DNA of 64,000 nt, from NCBI RefSeq assembly GCF_007829955.1, contig NZ_VIWX01000002.1, positions 1,116,001 to 1,180,000 on the forward strand, given 5' to 3'. The stretch's first letter is position 1; each line of letters opens with the position of its first letter. The notes beneath the pieces are model-generated. The model was not told where the DNA came from. It saw only the letters and a program-made list of their open reading frames with translations, and searched no databases. This DNA is from Saccharopolyspora dendranthemae. GTDB lineage: Bacteria; Actinomycetota; Actinomycetes; Mycobacteriales; Pseudonocardiaceae. The position numbers were made by a program, and so were the translations under genes. This document shows, piece after piece, positions 45,132 to 54,515 of the stretch.

Positions 45132-48100
45132 TCATTCGGCCTCGGCGGCCATCCCCGCTGGCAGGTGTTCTGAGAGCAGGTCGAGCAGGCGGTCGGCGTC
45201 CACCGGTTTGGTCAGGTACTCGGTGGCGCCCGCGGCGATGCTCTGCTCCCGGTCGCCCTTCATCGCCTTGGCCGTCACCGCGATGATCGTCAGATCCCGG
45301 TAGCGGGGCATCTCGCGGATCATGCGGATCGCCTCGTTGCCGTCCAGCTGCGGCATCATCACGTCCATCAGGACGATGACGAGGTCGTTGTGCCTGCGCA
45401 GTTCGCTCAGCGCGCCCAGCGCGTTGTCGGCGTTGACGACTTGCAGCCCGTGCTGCTCCAGCAGCACCCGCATGGCGTGCACGCTGCGCTCGTCGTCGTC
45501 GACGACCAGCACCTTCTCCGAATTGAACTGCAGCGCACCGCGCTGGGCGGGTTCCGCGGCGCGGTGCACGTGCGGCTGGGTGTCCTGGTTGATCAGCTCG
45601 GTGGAGCGCAGCGGCGGCTCGATGCCCTCGGCGGAGACATCCCAGCTGTTCTCGGCCTCGGACGGCGTGCGCGGCAGCGGCGGTGTGTCGACCGCGGTCG
45701 TCTCCTCGGTGTCCTCGGTCGGCGCTTCCGGCGCGTCCGAAGCTTCCGGGACTTCCGGCAGCTCTGGCCGAGCCGGTGGTTCCATCGCCGGTTCCGCGGA
45801 GAGGTAGAGGCTGAAGGTGGTGCCCTGCCCCGGTTCGCTGCGGACCTGGAGCTCCCCGCCCAGCAGCGTGGTCAGCTCCCGGCTGATCGACAGCCCCAGT
45901 CCGGTACCGCCGTACTTGCGCACCGTGGTCCCGTCGACCTGCTGGAACGCTTCGAACACGAGCGAGAGCTTGTCGGTGGGGATGCCGATGCCGGTGTCGC
46001 GCACGGAGAACACGATGCGCTGCCGCGCCCGTCGGAGGGTCCCGAGGTTGACCTCGGTGGGCTGAGCGGGGCGGATCCGCAGTTCGACGCTGCCGCGGTC
46101 GGTGAACTTCACCGCGTTGGACAGCAGGTTCCGCACGATCTGCTCCAGCCGGCTGCGGTCGGTGTGCAGGCTCGGCGGCAGCGACGGCGCGACGACGACG
46201 TTGAAGTCCAGGCCCTTGTCGGCGGCCACCGGCTGATACATCGACTCCACGCTGCGCGCCAGCTCCCCGATCTCGACGTCCTCGGGCAGCAGGTGCATCT
46301 GGCCCGCCTCGACCTTGGACAGGTCGAGCACGTCGTTGATCAGCTGCAGCAGGTCCGATCCGGCCTGGTGCACGGTCCTGGCCAGGTCCACCTGCTGCGG
46401 CGTGAGGTTGCCGTCCATGTTGTCGGCCAGCAGCTTGGCCAGGATCAGCACGCTGTTGAGCGGTGTGCGCAGCTCGTGGGACATGTTGGCCAGGAACTCC
46501 GACTTGTAGGCCGACGCCTGGGACAGCTGCCGCGCCCGTTCCTCCAGCTCCTGCCTGGCCTGCTCGATCTCGATGTTCTTGAGCTCGATGTCCTTGTTCC
46601 GGCTGGCCAGCAGCGCCGCCTTGTCCTCCAGCTCGATGTTGGAGCGCTGCAGCTCGTCCTGCTGGTGCTGGAGCTGTTCGGAGCGTGCCTGCAGCTCGCT
46701 GGCCAGGTGCTGGGATTCGCCGAGCAGCGCCTCGGTGCGCGTGTTGACCACGATGGTGTTGACCTCGACGCCGATCGACTCCTTGAGCCGTTCCAGCAGG
46801 TCCAGGTGCACGGAGCTGAAGCCGTGGATCCCGGCGAGCTCGATGACGCCGAGGACCGCGCCTTCGAACAGCACCGGCACGATCGCCACGCTGGTCGGCG
46901 AGGACTGCCCGAGCCCGGAGGTGACCCGGATGTAGTCCGGTGGCGCGTTCTCCACCAGGATCGACTTGCGGTCGACGGCCGCCTGCCCGACCAGGGATTC
47001 GCCGAAGTCGAACCGCAGCGGCGGACCGTGGCGCGCGGGCGGGCGTCCGTAGCCCGCGGCGTGCTCCAGGTAGCGGTGACCGTCCTCGGTGGTGCGGGTC
47101 AGGAAGAACGCGCCCTGCAGGGCCGACACCAGCGGCGCGAGCTCCGACATGATCAGCTGCGCGAGCGCGTCCAGGTCGTGCTGACCCTGCATCAGCGCCG
47201 AGATCCGGGCCAGGTTCGTCTTGAGCCAGTCCTGCTCCTGGTTGGCGCGGGTCGTCTCCTTGAGGTTGCTGATCATCGCGTTGATGTTGTCCTTGAGCTC
47301 GGCCACCTCGCCCGAGGCGTCCACGGTGATCTGCCTGGTCAGATCCCCTTCGGTGACCGCCGTGGCGACCTGGGCGATGGCGCGGACCTGGGCGGTCAGG
47401 TTCCCCGCGAGCCGGTTGACGCTCTCGGTCAGCCGCCGCCAGGTCCCGGAGACGTCGGCGACCTCCGCCTGACCGCCGAGCTGGCCCTCGGTGCCGACCT
47501 CCCGCGCCACCCGCGTGACCTCCGCCGCGAACGCCGAGAGCTGATCGACCATCGTGTTGATGGTCGTCTTGAGCTCCAGGATCTCCCCGCGGGCGTTGAC
47601 GTCGATCTTCTTCGACAGGTCGCCCTGCGCCACCGAGGTGGTGACCTGGGCGATGCTGCGGACCTGGTTGGTCAGGTTGTCGGCCATGATGTTGACGTTG
47701 TCGGTGAGGTCCTTCCAGATCCCCGCCACCCCGTAGACCCGCGCCTGACCGCCGAGCTTGCCCTCGGTGCCGACCTCCCGCGCCACCCGCGTGACCTCCG
47801 CCGCGAACGCCGAGAGCTGATCGACCATCGTGTTGATCGTGTTCTTCAGCTGCAGGATCTCGCCCTGGGCGTCCACGTCGATCTTCTGCGTCAGATCGCC
47901 CGCGGCCACCGCGGTGGCGACCTGCGCGATGTCGCGGACCTGACTGGTGAGGTTGTCGGCCATGAAGTTCACCGAGTCCGCCGCCAGCGCCCACCCGCCC
48001 TCGACGTCCCCGTCCAGCGACACCGGGGCGACCGGCAGCTGACCGCGCGCCACCGACTCCCCCACCCGCTGCAACTCGCCTGCCAGCCGCTGGTTGCGCT

Positions 48101-48257
48101 CGGCGACCTCGTTGTAGATCGCCGCGGCCTCCGCGGCGGGACCGTCACCGCTGACCACCAGGCGGCGCCGGAAGTTGCCGTCGCGCAGCTCGCGAAGCGC
48201 GGGCAGCAACCTCGCGAGCACCTGCTCGGCGTCGTCGCGGTCCGGCGGTTGTGACAT
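45132..48257 (-). CDS. Soluble hybrid histidine kinase with HAMP repeats, GAF, HisKA, HATPase and receiver
   Basis: This is a 1041-aa cytoplasmic sensor kinase with no TM segments. Three HAMP-type units occupy about residues 95-165, 187-257 and 279-345, each with [24 protein letters not shown] helices. A GAF domain (about 355-505), a Gln/Glu-rich coiled coil (510-580), HisKA with phospho-acceptor His594 in [12 protein letters not shown], HATPase (N714 in [22 protein letters not shown]), an acidic Pro/Glu linker (820-905) and a receiver with Asp965 ([12 protein letters not shown]) follow. It is co-transcribed with the NarL-type regulator and CBS protein. HAMP repeats often sense osmotic or redox state. 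Confidence 0.93.
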   Translation of the reverse strand: MSQPPDRDDAEQVLARLLPALRELRDGNFRRRLVVSGDGPAAEAAAIYNEVAERNQRLAGELQRVGESVARGQLPVAPVSLDGDVEGGWALAADSVNFMADNLTSQVRDIAQVATAVAAGDLTQKIDVDAQGEILQLKNTINTMVDQLSAFAAEVTRVAREVGTEGKLGGQARVYGVAGIWKDLTDNVNIMADNLTNQVRSIAQVTTSVAQGDLSKKIDVNARGEILELKTTINTMVDQLSAFAAEVTRVAREVGTEGQLGGQAEVADVSGTWRRLTESVNRLAGNLTAQVRAIAQVATAVTEGDLTRQITVDASGEVAELKDNINAMISNLKETTRANQEQDWLKTNLARISALMQGQHDLDALAQLIMSELAPLVSALQGAFFLTRTTEDGHRYLEHAAGYGRPPARHGPPLRFDFGESLVGQAAVDRKSILVENAPPDYIRVTSGLGQSSPTSVAIVPVLFEGAVLGVIELAGIHGFSSVHLDLLERLKESIGVEVNTIVVNTRTEALLGESQHLASELQARSEQLQHQQDELQRSNIELEDKAALLASRNKDIELKNIEIEQARQELEERARQLSQASAYKSEFLANMSHELRTPLNSVLILAKLLADNMDGNLTPQQVDLARTVHQAGSDLLQLINDVLDLSKVEAGQMHLLPEDVEIGELARSVESMYQPVAADKGLDFNVVVAPSLPPSLHTDRSRLEQIVRNLLSNAVKFTDRGSVELRIRPAQPTEVNLGTLRRARQRIVFSVRDTGIGIPTDKLSLVFEAFQQVDGTTVRKYGGTGLGLSISRELTTLLGGELQVRSEPGQGTTFSLYLSAEPAMEPPARPELPEVPEASDAPEAPTEDTEETTAVDTPPLPRTPSEAENSWDVSAEGIEPPLRSTELINQDTQPHVHRAAEPAQRGALQFNSEKVLVVDDDERSVHAMRVLLEQHGLQVVNADNALGALSELRRHNDLVIVLMDVMMPQLDGNEAIRMIREMPRYRDLTIIAVTAKAMKGDREQSIAAGATEYLTKPVDADRLLDLLSEHLPAGMAAEAE
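47485..47561. repeat. 77-bp direct repeat within the kinase gene, unit 1
   Basis: This 77-bp stretch encodes part of one HAMP unit and is identical to 47761-47837. The identity of synonymous positions suggests recent duplication or gene conversion between HAMP units. Confidence 0.85.
47761..47837. repeat. 77-bp direct repeat within the kinase gene, unit 2
   Basis: This is the second copy of the 77-bp repeat, 276 bp from the first and in the same reading frame of the kinase. Confidence 0.85.
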
Positions 48258-48287
48258 CTCACGGCCTCCCCCGAGGAGCTCCCACGC

Positions 48288-48944
48288 TCAGTGCTTGTTG
48301 CGGGAATCGCGGTCCAGCCGCAGCTCCGTCGCCAGGACCGCAGCCTCGCTGCGGTGCCGCATCGCGAGCTTGGCCAGCATCTGCGACACGTAGTTCTTGA
48401 TGGTCTTCTCCGCCAGGACCATCCGCTCTGCGATCTCGCGGTTGGTCATCCCCTCACCGATGAGCTCCAGCACCTGGCGCTCCCGCGCGGTCAGCTCGCG
48501 CAGCGGATCGGCCTTCTCCTGCTCCTTGCGCAGCCAGTTGAGCATCGCCTCGGTCCGCTGCGGGCTCAGCAGCGACTTGCCCGCGCCGACCGTGCGCAGC
48601 GCGCTGACCAGCTCCTGGCTGACCACGCCCTTGAGCACGAAACCGCTGGCCCCGGCCATGATCGCGTCCATCAGGGCTTCGTGGTCGTCGAACGAGGTCA
48701 GCATCAGGCAACGCAGCGCGGGCAGCTGCGACCGGAGTTCGCGGCAGAGCTCGACGCCGTTGCCGTCGGGCAACCGGACGTCGAGCACCGCCACCTGCGG
48801 GTTCTTCTTCGGCACCCAGGCCAGCGCCTCGGCGACGCTGGCCGCCTCGCCGACCAGTTCCAGGTCTTCCTCGGCACCGACCAGCGCGGCGATGCCACGC
48901 CTGATCACGTCGTGGTCGTCGACCACGAACACCCGTGTCGTCAT
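48288..48944 (-). CDS. NarL/DevR-type response regulator
   Basis: This 218-aa regulator has an N-terminal receiver (Asp9-Asp10 acidic pocket, phospho-acceptor Asp55 in VAVLDVRLPDGNG, Lys105 region in GFVLKGV) and a C-terminal LuxR helix-turn-helix (LTARERQVLELIGEGMTNREIAERMVLAEKTIKNYVSQMLAKL). It resembles DevR/DosR-like regulators and probably binds DNA when phosphorylated by the downstream-encoded hybrid kinase. GGAAGTGAG lies before ATG 48944. One nt separates it from the CBS-protein stop. Confidence 0.92.
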   Translation of the reverse strand: MTTRVFVVDDHDVIRRGIAALVGAEEDLELVGEAASVAEALAWVPKKNPQVAVLDVRLPDGNGVELCRELRSQLPALRCLMLTSFDDHEALMDAIMAGASGFVLKGVVSQELVSALRTVGAGKSLLSPQRTEAMLNWLRKEQEKADPLRELTARERQVLELIGEGMTNREIAERMVLAEKTIKNYVSQMLAKLAMRHRSEAAVLATELRLDRDSRNKH

Positions 48945-48945
48945 C

Positions 48946-49365
48946 TCACTTCCCGGCGCAGATGGTCTCCACGAAGTGCGCGAGCTGGTCGTCGCCGAGG
49001 TGCTGGGCCAGGTCCGCCTCGCTGATCATGCCCACCAAGCGGTGGTCGGCGATGACCGGCATCCGGCGGATCCTGTGCTCCTCCATCATCGTCAGCACCC
49101 GGTCGACGTCGGACCGCGCGTCGACCCAGTGTGGCGCGCCTTGGGCCATCTCGCCCGCTCTGACCTGCGCCGGGTCGCGTCCCTGCGCACAGCAGCGCAG
49201 CACGATGTCGCGGTCGGTGAGGATGCCGTGCAGGCGGTCGTCCTGACCGCAGATCGGCAGCGAACCGACGTCGAGATCGCGCATCATCTGCGCGGCCTGG
49301 AACAGGCTCTCGTCCTCGCCGATGCACTGCGCACCGGGGTGCATGATGTCGCTGGCAGTGGGCAT
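48946..49365 (-). CDS. Two-CBS-domain protein
   Basis: This 139-aa protein consists of one tandem CBS pair (Bateman module): ASDIMHPGAQCIGEDESLFQAAQMMRDLDVGSLPICGQDDRLHGILTDRDIVLR, then a second CBS with RRMPVIADHRLVGMISEADLAQHL. It probably binds an adenosine nucleotide or SAM-like ligand and reports energy state. GAGGAGG precedes ATG 49365. Its stop is 1 nt from the regulator start, so it belongs to the signalling operon; similar CBS proteins occur in hypoxia (Dos) regulons. Confidence 0.9.
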   Translation of the reverse strand: MPTASDIMHPGAQCIGEDESLFQAAQMMRDLDVGSLPICGQDDRLHGILTDRDIVLRCCAQGRDPAQVRAGEMAQGAPHWVDARSDVDRVLTMMEEHRIRRMPVIADHRLVGMISEADLAQHLGDDQLAHFVETICAGK

Positions 49366-49476
49366 GATCCGGTCCTCCTCGCGTGTGTCGGGACTGTCCC
49401 GCCTTACCCGAGGCTCGTGAGCCCGAAACCGCAGCGTCCGGGCACCGGCACCGCGACCACCAGGAGCGCGCCGCGC

Positions 49477-49713
49477 TCAGTACTCGTGCATCAACCTGTC
49501 GAACGCGGCGTTGGCCGCAGACCACTCCAGGGTCAGCACCTCCGCCGGAACCTCCGAGCGCGGTTCGGCGTCGACGATCACCACGAAGCCGCGGTCGGCG
49601 ACCCTGCGGCGCAGCTGCACCAACCGCCCACCGGCCGACCGGCCGATGCGCTCGCCCTGGTCGTTGGACTCGATCTGCCCCGGTTTCAAGGTCGTTGAGC
49701 TGAATTCCGCCAT
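49477..49713 (-). CDS. Hypothetical 78-aa protein
   Basis: This small protein begins MAEFSSTTLKPGQIESNDQG and ends AANAAFDRLMHEY. It has a strand-rich centre (RLVQLRRRVADRGFVVIVDAEPR) with no signal peptide. ATG 49713 gives 78 aa; an upstream ATG would add six residues. It precedes the CBS gene by about 110 nt and may be part of the signalling unit. The family was not recognised. Confidence 0.55.
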   Translation of the reverse strand: MAEFSSTTLKPGQIESNDQGERIGRSAGGRLVQLRRRVADRGFVVIVDAEPRSEVPAEVLTLEWSAANAAFDRLMHEY

Positions 49714-49752
49714 GCCCTCATTGCACCTCACCGGGTCAAGCCCGGCAGCGCG

Positions 49753-49789
49753 CGAACGCCCGCCCGGCCTGGGACCGGGCGGGCGTTCG
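49753..49789 (-). terminator. Terminator downstream of copA
   Basis: CGAACGCCCGCCCGG (49753-49767) pairs perfectly over 15 bp with 49775-49789 around CCTGGGA. It lies just after the copA stop (minus strand), fitting a strong terminator. Confidence 0.8.
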
Positions 49790-49803
49790 GGGGGATCCTC
49801 CGG

Positions 49804-52065
49804 CTACCGCGCCGAGGTGCGGAACCGGCGCAGGCGGAGGCTGTTGCCGACCACGAACAACGAGCTGAAGGCCATGGCGGCACCGGCGATCATCGGGTTG
49901 AGCAGTCCGGCCGCCGCCAGCGGCAGCGCCGCGACGTTGTAGGCCAGCGCCCAGAACATGTTGCCCCTGATGGTCTTCAGCGTCCGGCGCGACAGCCGGA
50001 TCGCGTCGACCGCGGCGCGCAGGTCACCGCGCACCAGGGTCAGATCGCCCGCCTCGATGGCGATGTCGGTTCCGGTTCCCATCGACAGGCCGAGGTCGGC
50101 CTGCGCCAGGGCCGCGGCGTCGTTGACACCGTCGCCGACCATCGCCACCGCCTTGCCCTCGGCCTGCAGCCGCTGGACGACCTCGACCTTGTCGGCGGGC
50201 ATGACCTCGGCGACGACCTCGGAGATGCCGACCTGCGCAGCCACCGCACCGGCTGCGGCGGAGTTGTCACCGGTGAGCAGAACCGGGGTCAGGCCGAGCT
50301 CGCGCAGCTGCGAGATCGCTTGCTGGGAGGTCGGTTTCACCGTGTCCGCCACGACCAGCACCGCGCGCACCCCGCCGTCCCAGGCGAGCACGACCGCGGT
50401 CTTGCCGTCGGCCTCCGCAGCCGCCTTGACCTCGGCGAGCGGACCGTCGAGGCGCAGGCCCCACTGCTCCAGCAGCGCCGCGCGCCCGGCCAGCACGGCA
50501 CGTCCCTCGACGACGCCCCGAACACCGAGCCCTTCGAGGTTCGCGAACTCCACGACCTCGGGGAGCTCGCCGACCTCCTGGCGCGCGCCGGTGGTGATGG
50601 CGCGGGCGATCGGGTGCTCGGAGGCGTTCTCCACGGCGCCCGCGACGCGCAGCGCCTCGTCCCGGGCGGTGTCTCCGTCGGTGTGCGCGTCCACCAGCTG
50701 CATCCGGCCGGTGGTCACCGTTCCGGTCTTGTCCAGCACGACCGTGTCGATGCGCCTGGTGGATTCCAGGACCTCGGGGCCCTTGATGAGCACGCCCAGC
50801 TGAGCCCCTCGGCCGGTTCCCACCAGGAGGGCGGTCGGCGTGGCCAAGCCCATCGCACATGGGCAGGCGATGATCAGCACCGCCACGGCCGCGGTGAACG
50901 CGGCGGTCGCCGGCTGTCCGGCCACCAGCCAGCCCACCAGCGTCAGCAGGGCCAGGCCGATGACGATCGGCACGAACACCGCCGAAACCCGGTCGGCGAG
51001 GCGCTGGATCTGCGCTTTGCCGGTCTGGGCCTCCTCGACCATCCGCGCCATCTGCGCGAGCTGCGTGCCGGAGCCGATCTGGGTGGCGCGCACGACCAAC
51101 CGGCCGCCCGCGTTGACGGTGGCGCCCACGACCGCGTCACCCGGACCGACCTCCACCGGCACGGACTCTCCGGTGAGCATCGAGGCGTCGACGGCCGAGC
51201 CGCCCTCCTCGACCACGCCGTCGGTGGCGATCTTCTCGCCGGGACGGACCACGAAGCGGTCCCCGACGAGCAGCTGGTCGGTGGGCACGCGGACCTCATC
51301 CCCGCCTCGCACCACCGCCACGTCCTTGGCCCCGAGCTCCAGCAGGGCGCGCAGGGCCGCACCGGCGCGGCGCTTGGCCCGGGCCTCGAAGTAGCGCCCG
51401 GCCAGCACGAACGTGGTGACCGCGGCGGCGACCTCCAGGTAGATCGAACTCGTGGCGTCGCCGCGTTCGATGGTGAGCGCGAACGGGTGCGTCATGCCCG
51501 GCATGCCCGCGTTGCCCAGCAGCAGCGCGTAGAGCGACCAGGCGAACGCCGCGAGCGTGCCCATCGACACCAGGGTGTCCATGGTCGCGGCGCCGTGGCG
51601 CAGGTTCACCAGCGCGGCCCGGTGCAGCGGCCAGCCACCCCAGACGACCACCGGCGCGGCCAGCACGAGCGAGATCCACTGCCAGTAGGTGAACTGCCAC
51701 GCCGAGACCATCGCCAGCAGCACGACCGGGACCGACAGGGCCAGCGAGCCGAGCAGCCGCTGCCGCAGCGCGTCCGCCGGTTCTTCCTCCTGCGGTTCGG
51801 CGGTGGGCAGCGCAGCGCCGTAACCGGCGGCTTCGACCACCTCGACCAGTCGCTGCGGGTCGACCTCCTCGGAGGCCGTGACCTGCGCCTTCTCGGTGGC
51901 GTAGTTGACGCTGGCGGCGACGCCGTCGAGCTTGTTGAGCTTGCGCTCGATCCGGTTCGCGCACGAAGCGCAGGTCATCCCCGAGATCGACAGCTCGACG
52001 GTCCGACCCGCGGAGTGCTCCACGGCGGTCATGCCTGCCCCCGTCCCACCGTCCGCCGGAGTCAT
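49804..52065 (-). CDS. copA: Copper-translocating P1B-type ATPase
   Basis: This 753-aa Cu+ exporter has an N-terminal heavy-metal domain with GMTCASC (about residues 29-35), eight TM helices, the membrane CPC motif in [22 protein letters not shown], phosphorylated Asp in DKTGTVTTG, the [12 protein letters not shown]-binding motif and the hinge [18 protein letters not shown]. It pumps Cu+ out of the cytoplasm. Its ATG overlaps the copZ stop by ATGA, making the chaperone and pump one operon under two CsoR-type boxes. Confidence 0.95.
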   Translation of the reverse strand: MTPADGGTGAGMTAVEHSAGRTVELSISGMTCASCANRIERKLNKLDGVAASVNYATEKAQVTASEEVDPQRLVEVVEAAGYGAALPTAEPQEEEPADALRQRLLGSLALSVPVVLLAMVSAWQFTYWQWISLVLAAPVVVWGGWPLHRAALVNLRHGAATMDTLVSMGTLAAFAWSLYALLLGNAGMPGMTHPFALTIERGDATSSIYLEVAAAVTTFVLAGRYFEARAKRRAGAALRALLELGAKDVAVVRGGDEVRVPTDQLLVGDRFVVRPGEKIATDGVVEEGGSAVDASMLTGESVPVEVGPGDAVVGATVNAGGRLVVRATQIGSGTQLAQMARMVEEAQTGKAQIQRLADRVSAVFVPIVIGLALLTLVGWLVAGQPATAAFTAAVAVLIIACPCAMGLATPTALLVGTGRGAQLGVLIKGPEVLESTRRIDTVVLDKTGTVTTGRMQLVDAHTDGDTARDEALRVAGAVENASEHPIARAITTGARQEVGELPEVVEFANLEGLGVRGVVEGRAVLAGRAALLEQWGLRLDGPLAEVKAAAEADGKTAVVLAWDGGVRAVLVVADTVKPTSQQAISQLRELGLTPVLLTGDNSAAAGAVAAQVGISEVVAEVMPADKVEVVQRLQAEGKAVAMVGDGVNDAAALAQADLGLSMGTGTDIAIEAGDLTLVRGDLRAAVDAIRLSRRTLKTIRGNMFWALAYNVAALPLAAAGLLNPMIAGAAMAFSSLFVVGNSLRLRRFRTSAR

Positions 52066-52262
52066 GAGGCCAGCTCGTAACCGGCCTCTTCGACGGCCTC
52101 GCGCACGGCGGACTCCTCCGCGCTCCCGACGACCTTGACCGCGCCGCTGGCCAGGTCGACCGCCACGTCGGTCACACCGTCCAGAGCCCCGACCTCCTCG
52201 GTCACCGACGCCACGCAGTGCTGGCAGGTCATTCCGGTCACGCGGTAGGTCGTCTCACTCAT
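52062..52262 (-). CDS. copZ: Copper chaperone
   Basis: This 66-aa heavy-metal-associated domain has Cu+-binding GMTCQHC (residues 10-16) and the YEL C-terminal strand. It hands Cu+ to CopA, which follows with a 4-nt overlap. GAGAGGGATG lies just upstream. Transcription is probably repressed by a CsoR protein not encoded in this window. Confidence 0.92.
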   Translation of the reverse strand: MSETTYRVTGMTCQHCVASVTEEVGALDGVTDVAVDLASGAVKVVGSAEESAVREAVEEAGYELAS

Positions 52263-52323
52263 CGGGTCATCCCTCTCGGTTCGCGGGTGTGCACGCCGAC
52301 GCCTGGCGCCGACACCACGAATC

Positions 52324-52342
52324 TATACCCCCTAGGGGTACC
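52324..52342. promoter_or_regulatory. CsoR-type operator box 1
   Basis: TATACCCCCTAGGGGTACC has a 15-bp palindromic core, TACCCCC-T-AGGGGTA (52326-52340), and matches the G/C-tract CsoR consensus (ATACCCC...GGGGTAT). It lies about 62 bp upstream of copZ. Confidence 0.8.
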
Positions 52343-52370
52343 GCTTCAAGGGAGGCTCACCCGCAATTCT

Positions 52371-52389
52371 CATACCCCCGAGGGGTAGA
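52371..52389. promoter_or_regulatory. CsoR-type operator box 2
   Basis: CATACCCCCGAGGGGTAGA repeats the TACCCC...GGGGTA palindrome (52373-52387), centred 47 bp from box 1. Two boxes suggest cooperative repression or a second promoter. Confidence 0.75.
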
Positions 52390-52435
52390 CCCACCTGCGG
52401 CGAGGCCGGGGAACGGCCCCGGCCTCGCCCTGAGC

Positions 52436-52864
52436 TCAGGCGGTGACGACCTGGTCGCCCTCGATCCGGACCGGGATCGCGGCCAGGGGGCGGTCCGCCG
52501 GCCCCTTCTTCACCGCGCCCGACGCGGCGTCGAAGACCGAGCCGTGGCACGGGCAGGTCAGCTCGGCACCCTCGGGCTTGACCGGGCAGCCCTTGTGCGT
52601 GCACGCCGCGTCGAAGGCCGCCACGGCGGAGTCTTCCGGCCTCGCCACTATGGCCTGCCTGCCGTCGGCGAACTGCACCGGGATCGCTCCCCCGACCGGA
52701 ATCGAGGCCAGCGGAGTCAACGACTGCCCGGACGGTGCGGGCGGTGGGTTCTGGGCCGGCTGCTGCGGGGCGTCCGCACCGCCGCAGGCCGACAGCGCAG
52801 CGGCGCCGGCGACGGCACCGCCGACGGCGAGGACGGAGCGGCGGGAGCGTGTGTCATCAGTCAT
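52436..52864 (-). CDS. Tat-type Rieske [2Fe-2S] protein
   Basis: This 142-aa protein has a Tat signal (DDTRSRRSVLAVGG) with a lipobox-like SACGG, so it is probably a lipidated extracytoplasmic protein. The Rieske domain has both cluster motifs, CTHKGC and CPCHGS, spaced normally and ending in DRPLAAIPVRIEGD. It carries electrons or senses redox outside the membrane; such proteins sit near membrane/ECF-sigma systems. ATG 52864 is the start. It diverges from a membrane protein/ECF sigma operon. Confidence 0.88.
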   Translation of the reverse strand: MTDDTRSRRSVLAVGGAVAGAAALSACGGADAPQQPAQNPPPAPSGQSLTPLASIPVGGAIPVQFADGRQAIVARPEDSAVAAFDAACTHKGCPVKPEGAELTCPCHGSVFDAASGAVKKGPADRPLAAIPVRIEGDQVVTA

Positions 52865-52891
52865 GCGCTCGAACACGAGGTCGCGGACGAA

Positions 52892-52921
52892 TCGGTTCAA
52901 TTCCGTTCGAAATTGAACCGA
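52892..52921. promoter_or_regulatory. Inverted repeat in the Rieske/ECF-operon divergent promoter
   Basis: TCGGTTCAATT and AATTGAACCGA form a perfect 11-bp inverted repeat around CCGTTCGA, positioned between the divergent Rieske and membrane-protein genes. It is a candidate operator or ECF-related promoter element. Confidence 0.5.
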
Positions 52922-52984
52922 ACCCGCCGGTTCCGCGTGTTGACTCCCGTACGGGAACTTCCGGCGGACGGCAGGAGCGTGGCG

Positions 52985-53359
52985 ATGGTCGGGTGGATGC
53001 TGCGAGCACTGGTGGCGCTGGGCCTGCTGGGCTCAGCGTGGGTGCACTGGGTGGTCTGGCTGGACTGGGCGGGCGACATGCCGGTCGTCGGCCCGTCCTT
53101 CCTGATCAACGTCGTGGCCGGGGTCGTGATCGCGATCGCCGTGCTCGCCTGGCGCTCACCGCTGCCGGTCCTGGCGGCCATCGCCTTCGGCCTGGCCACC
53201 CTCGCCGCCTACGCGCTGTCGCTGACCGTCGGCTTCTTCGGCGTTCAGGAGCAGTTCGCCACCTCCGAGGAGGTCTGGGGCCTGATCACCGAACTCGGCT
53301 GCGTCGTGTTCGGCACCGCGCTGCTGCTCACCCGCGACCGAACCCGGGCCGCGGTGTGA
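52985..53359 (+). CDS. Small four-TM membrane protein
   Basis: This 124-aa protein has four predicted TM helices (about residues 4-22, 37-55, 62-82 and 98-114) and a short C-terminal RDRTRAAV. It has no obvious catalytic motif. Its stop overlaps the sigma gene start by GTGA, so it is translationally coupled to the ECF sigma factor. Such partners sometimes modulate anti-sigma factors or act in envelope redox. ATG 52985 chosen with GGAG upstream. Confidence 0.78.
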   Translation: MVGWMLRALVALGLLGSAWVHWVVWLDWAGDMPVVGPSFLINVVAGVVIAIAVLAWRSPLPVLAAIAFGLATLAAYALSLTVGFFGVQEQFATSEEVWGLITELGCVVFGTALLLTRDRTRAAV

Positions 53360-53868
53360 CCGACGGCCCCGAAGCGCAGCTGATGCGCGTGCTGCACGAC
53401 CAGCACGCACCTGCGCTGCGGTCGTACGCGCTGCAGCTGACCAGCGGCGACCAGGCCCGCGCCGAGGACGTCGTGCAGGAGACCCTGTTACGCGCTTGGC
53501 GGCACCCGAAGGTCCTCGACCAGTCCGAGCGCTCCGCGCGCTCCTGGCTGCTGACCGTGGCCCGGCGGATCGCCATAGACGAGTGGCGCACCGGCACCTC
53601 GCGCGTGGAGGTCATGACCGATGCCCCGCCGGAGCCGGTCGGCGACGACGACGCCGAACGCGCCGTGCAGGGCTGGCTGGTCGCCGACGCCCTCGCCGAG
53701 CTCAGCGCCAGGCATCGCGAAGTGCTCGCGCTGTGCTTCTACCAGGGCATGTCGGTCGCCGACGCCGCCGGCCGGCTCGGCATCCCGGAAGGGACGGTCA
53801 AGTCCCGGACGCACTACGCGTTGCGCGCACTGCGCTTGGCGCTGGAGGAGAGGGGCGTGACGCGGTGA
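53356..53868 (+). CDS. ECF-family RNA polymerase sigma factor
   Basis: This 170-aa sigma factor has region 2 (LRSYALQLTSGDQARAEDVVQETLLRAWRHP with WLLTVARRIAIDEWR) and region 4 (ALAELSARHREVLALCFYQGMSVADAAGRLGIPEGTVKSRTHYALRALR). It directs RNA polymerase to a stress regulon, probably including its own operon. The GTG start overlaps the membrane gene, and its stop overlaps the anti-sigma gene. Confidence 0.93.
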   Translation: MTDGPEAQLMRVLHDQHAPALRSYALQLTSGDQARAEDVVQETLLRAWRHPKVLDQSERSARSWLLTVARRIAIDEWRTGTSRVEVMTDAPPEPVGDDDAERAVQGWLVADALAELSARHREVLALCFYQGMSVADAAGRLGIPEGTVKSRTHYALRALRLALEERGVTR

Positions 53869-54515
53869 ACCAGCGACGAGACCCGCACTCGGATCCCTTC
53901 ACCCACTTCGACGCCGCCTACGTGCTCGGGGCTCTCTCGCCCGAGGACCGGGCCGCGTTCGAGCAGCACCTCGCCGGCTGCGCGAACTGCGCCGCCGCCG
54001 TCGGACAGGTGGCCGGGCTGCCGGGCCTGCTCGCCCAGGTGGACCCCGCCCAGCGCGACCGCGCCGCCGAACCCACCGACCGGCTGCCCGAGCTGCTCGC
54101 CGAAGTGCGCAGCAGCAGGACGCGGCGCGTGGCGGCGACCGCGTCCGCAGGCGTGGTGGCCCTGGCCGCGTGCGCGGCGATGGCGTTGTCGACCCAGCTC
54201 ACCGATACCGGCCCGGGAACCGAGATGACCGCGCTGGGCACCTACCCGGTCGCGGCCAGCGTCAACCTCAGCGACCTGCCCTCGGGAACCCGCGTGGACG
54301 TGGACTGCGAGTACGAGGGCGGGCGCGGCGGCGACTACGTCCTGGTCGTGGTGCGCCGCGACGGCACCACCGAGGCGTTGGCGAGGTGGTTCGCCATGCC
54401 CGACAACAACGCGGTGCTGAAGGTGACGACTCCGTTGCGCCGCAACGAGATCCGATCGCTGGAGCTGCGCACGCCCAACGGTCCCGCGCTGCTGACGCTG
54501 CCCGTCACCCGGTGA
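53865..54515 (+). CDS. Zinc-binding anti-sigma factor (RskA/RslA-like)
   Basis: This 216-aa anti-sigma protein has an N-terminal ASD with the zinc motif HLAGCANC (Hx3Cx2C) within HFDAAYVLGALSPEDRAAFEQHLAGCANC. One TM helix lies at about residues 93-112 (VAATASAGVVALAAC), and an extracytoplasmic RskA-like domain follows (LSDLPSGTRVDVDCEYEG). It holds the adjacent ECF sigma until an envelope or redox signal triggers release. The GTG start overlaps the sigma stop. It overlaps the convergent lipoate-ligase-like gene by 11 nt. Confidence 0.9.
   Translation: MNQRRDPHSDPFTHFDAAYVLGALSPEDRAAFEQHLAGCANCAAAVGQVAGLPGLLAQVDPAQRDRAAEPTDRLPELLAEVRSSRTRRVAATASAGVVALAACAAMALSTQLTDTGPGTEMTALGTYPVAASVNLSDLPSGTRVDVDCEYEGGRGGDYVLVVVRRDGTTEALARWFAMPDNNAVLKVTTPLRRNEIRSLELRTPNGPALLTLPVTR

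Noticed and set aside
47485..47837. 77-bp repeats considered as a mobile element
   Set aside because: They lie in frame inside a HAMP-coding gene with no terminal repeats, so domain duplication explains them.
45390..48254. 954-codon open frame opposite the hybrid kinase
   Set aside because: It mirrors the kinase codons and has repetitive Leu/Val/Gln/Asp content without domains.
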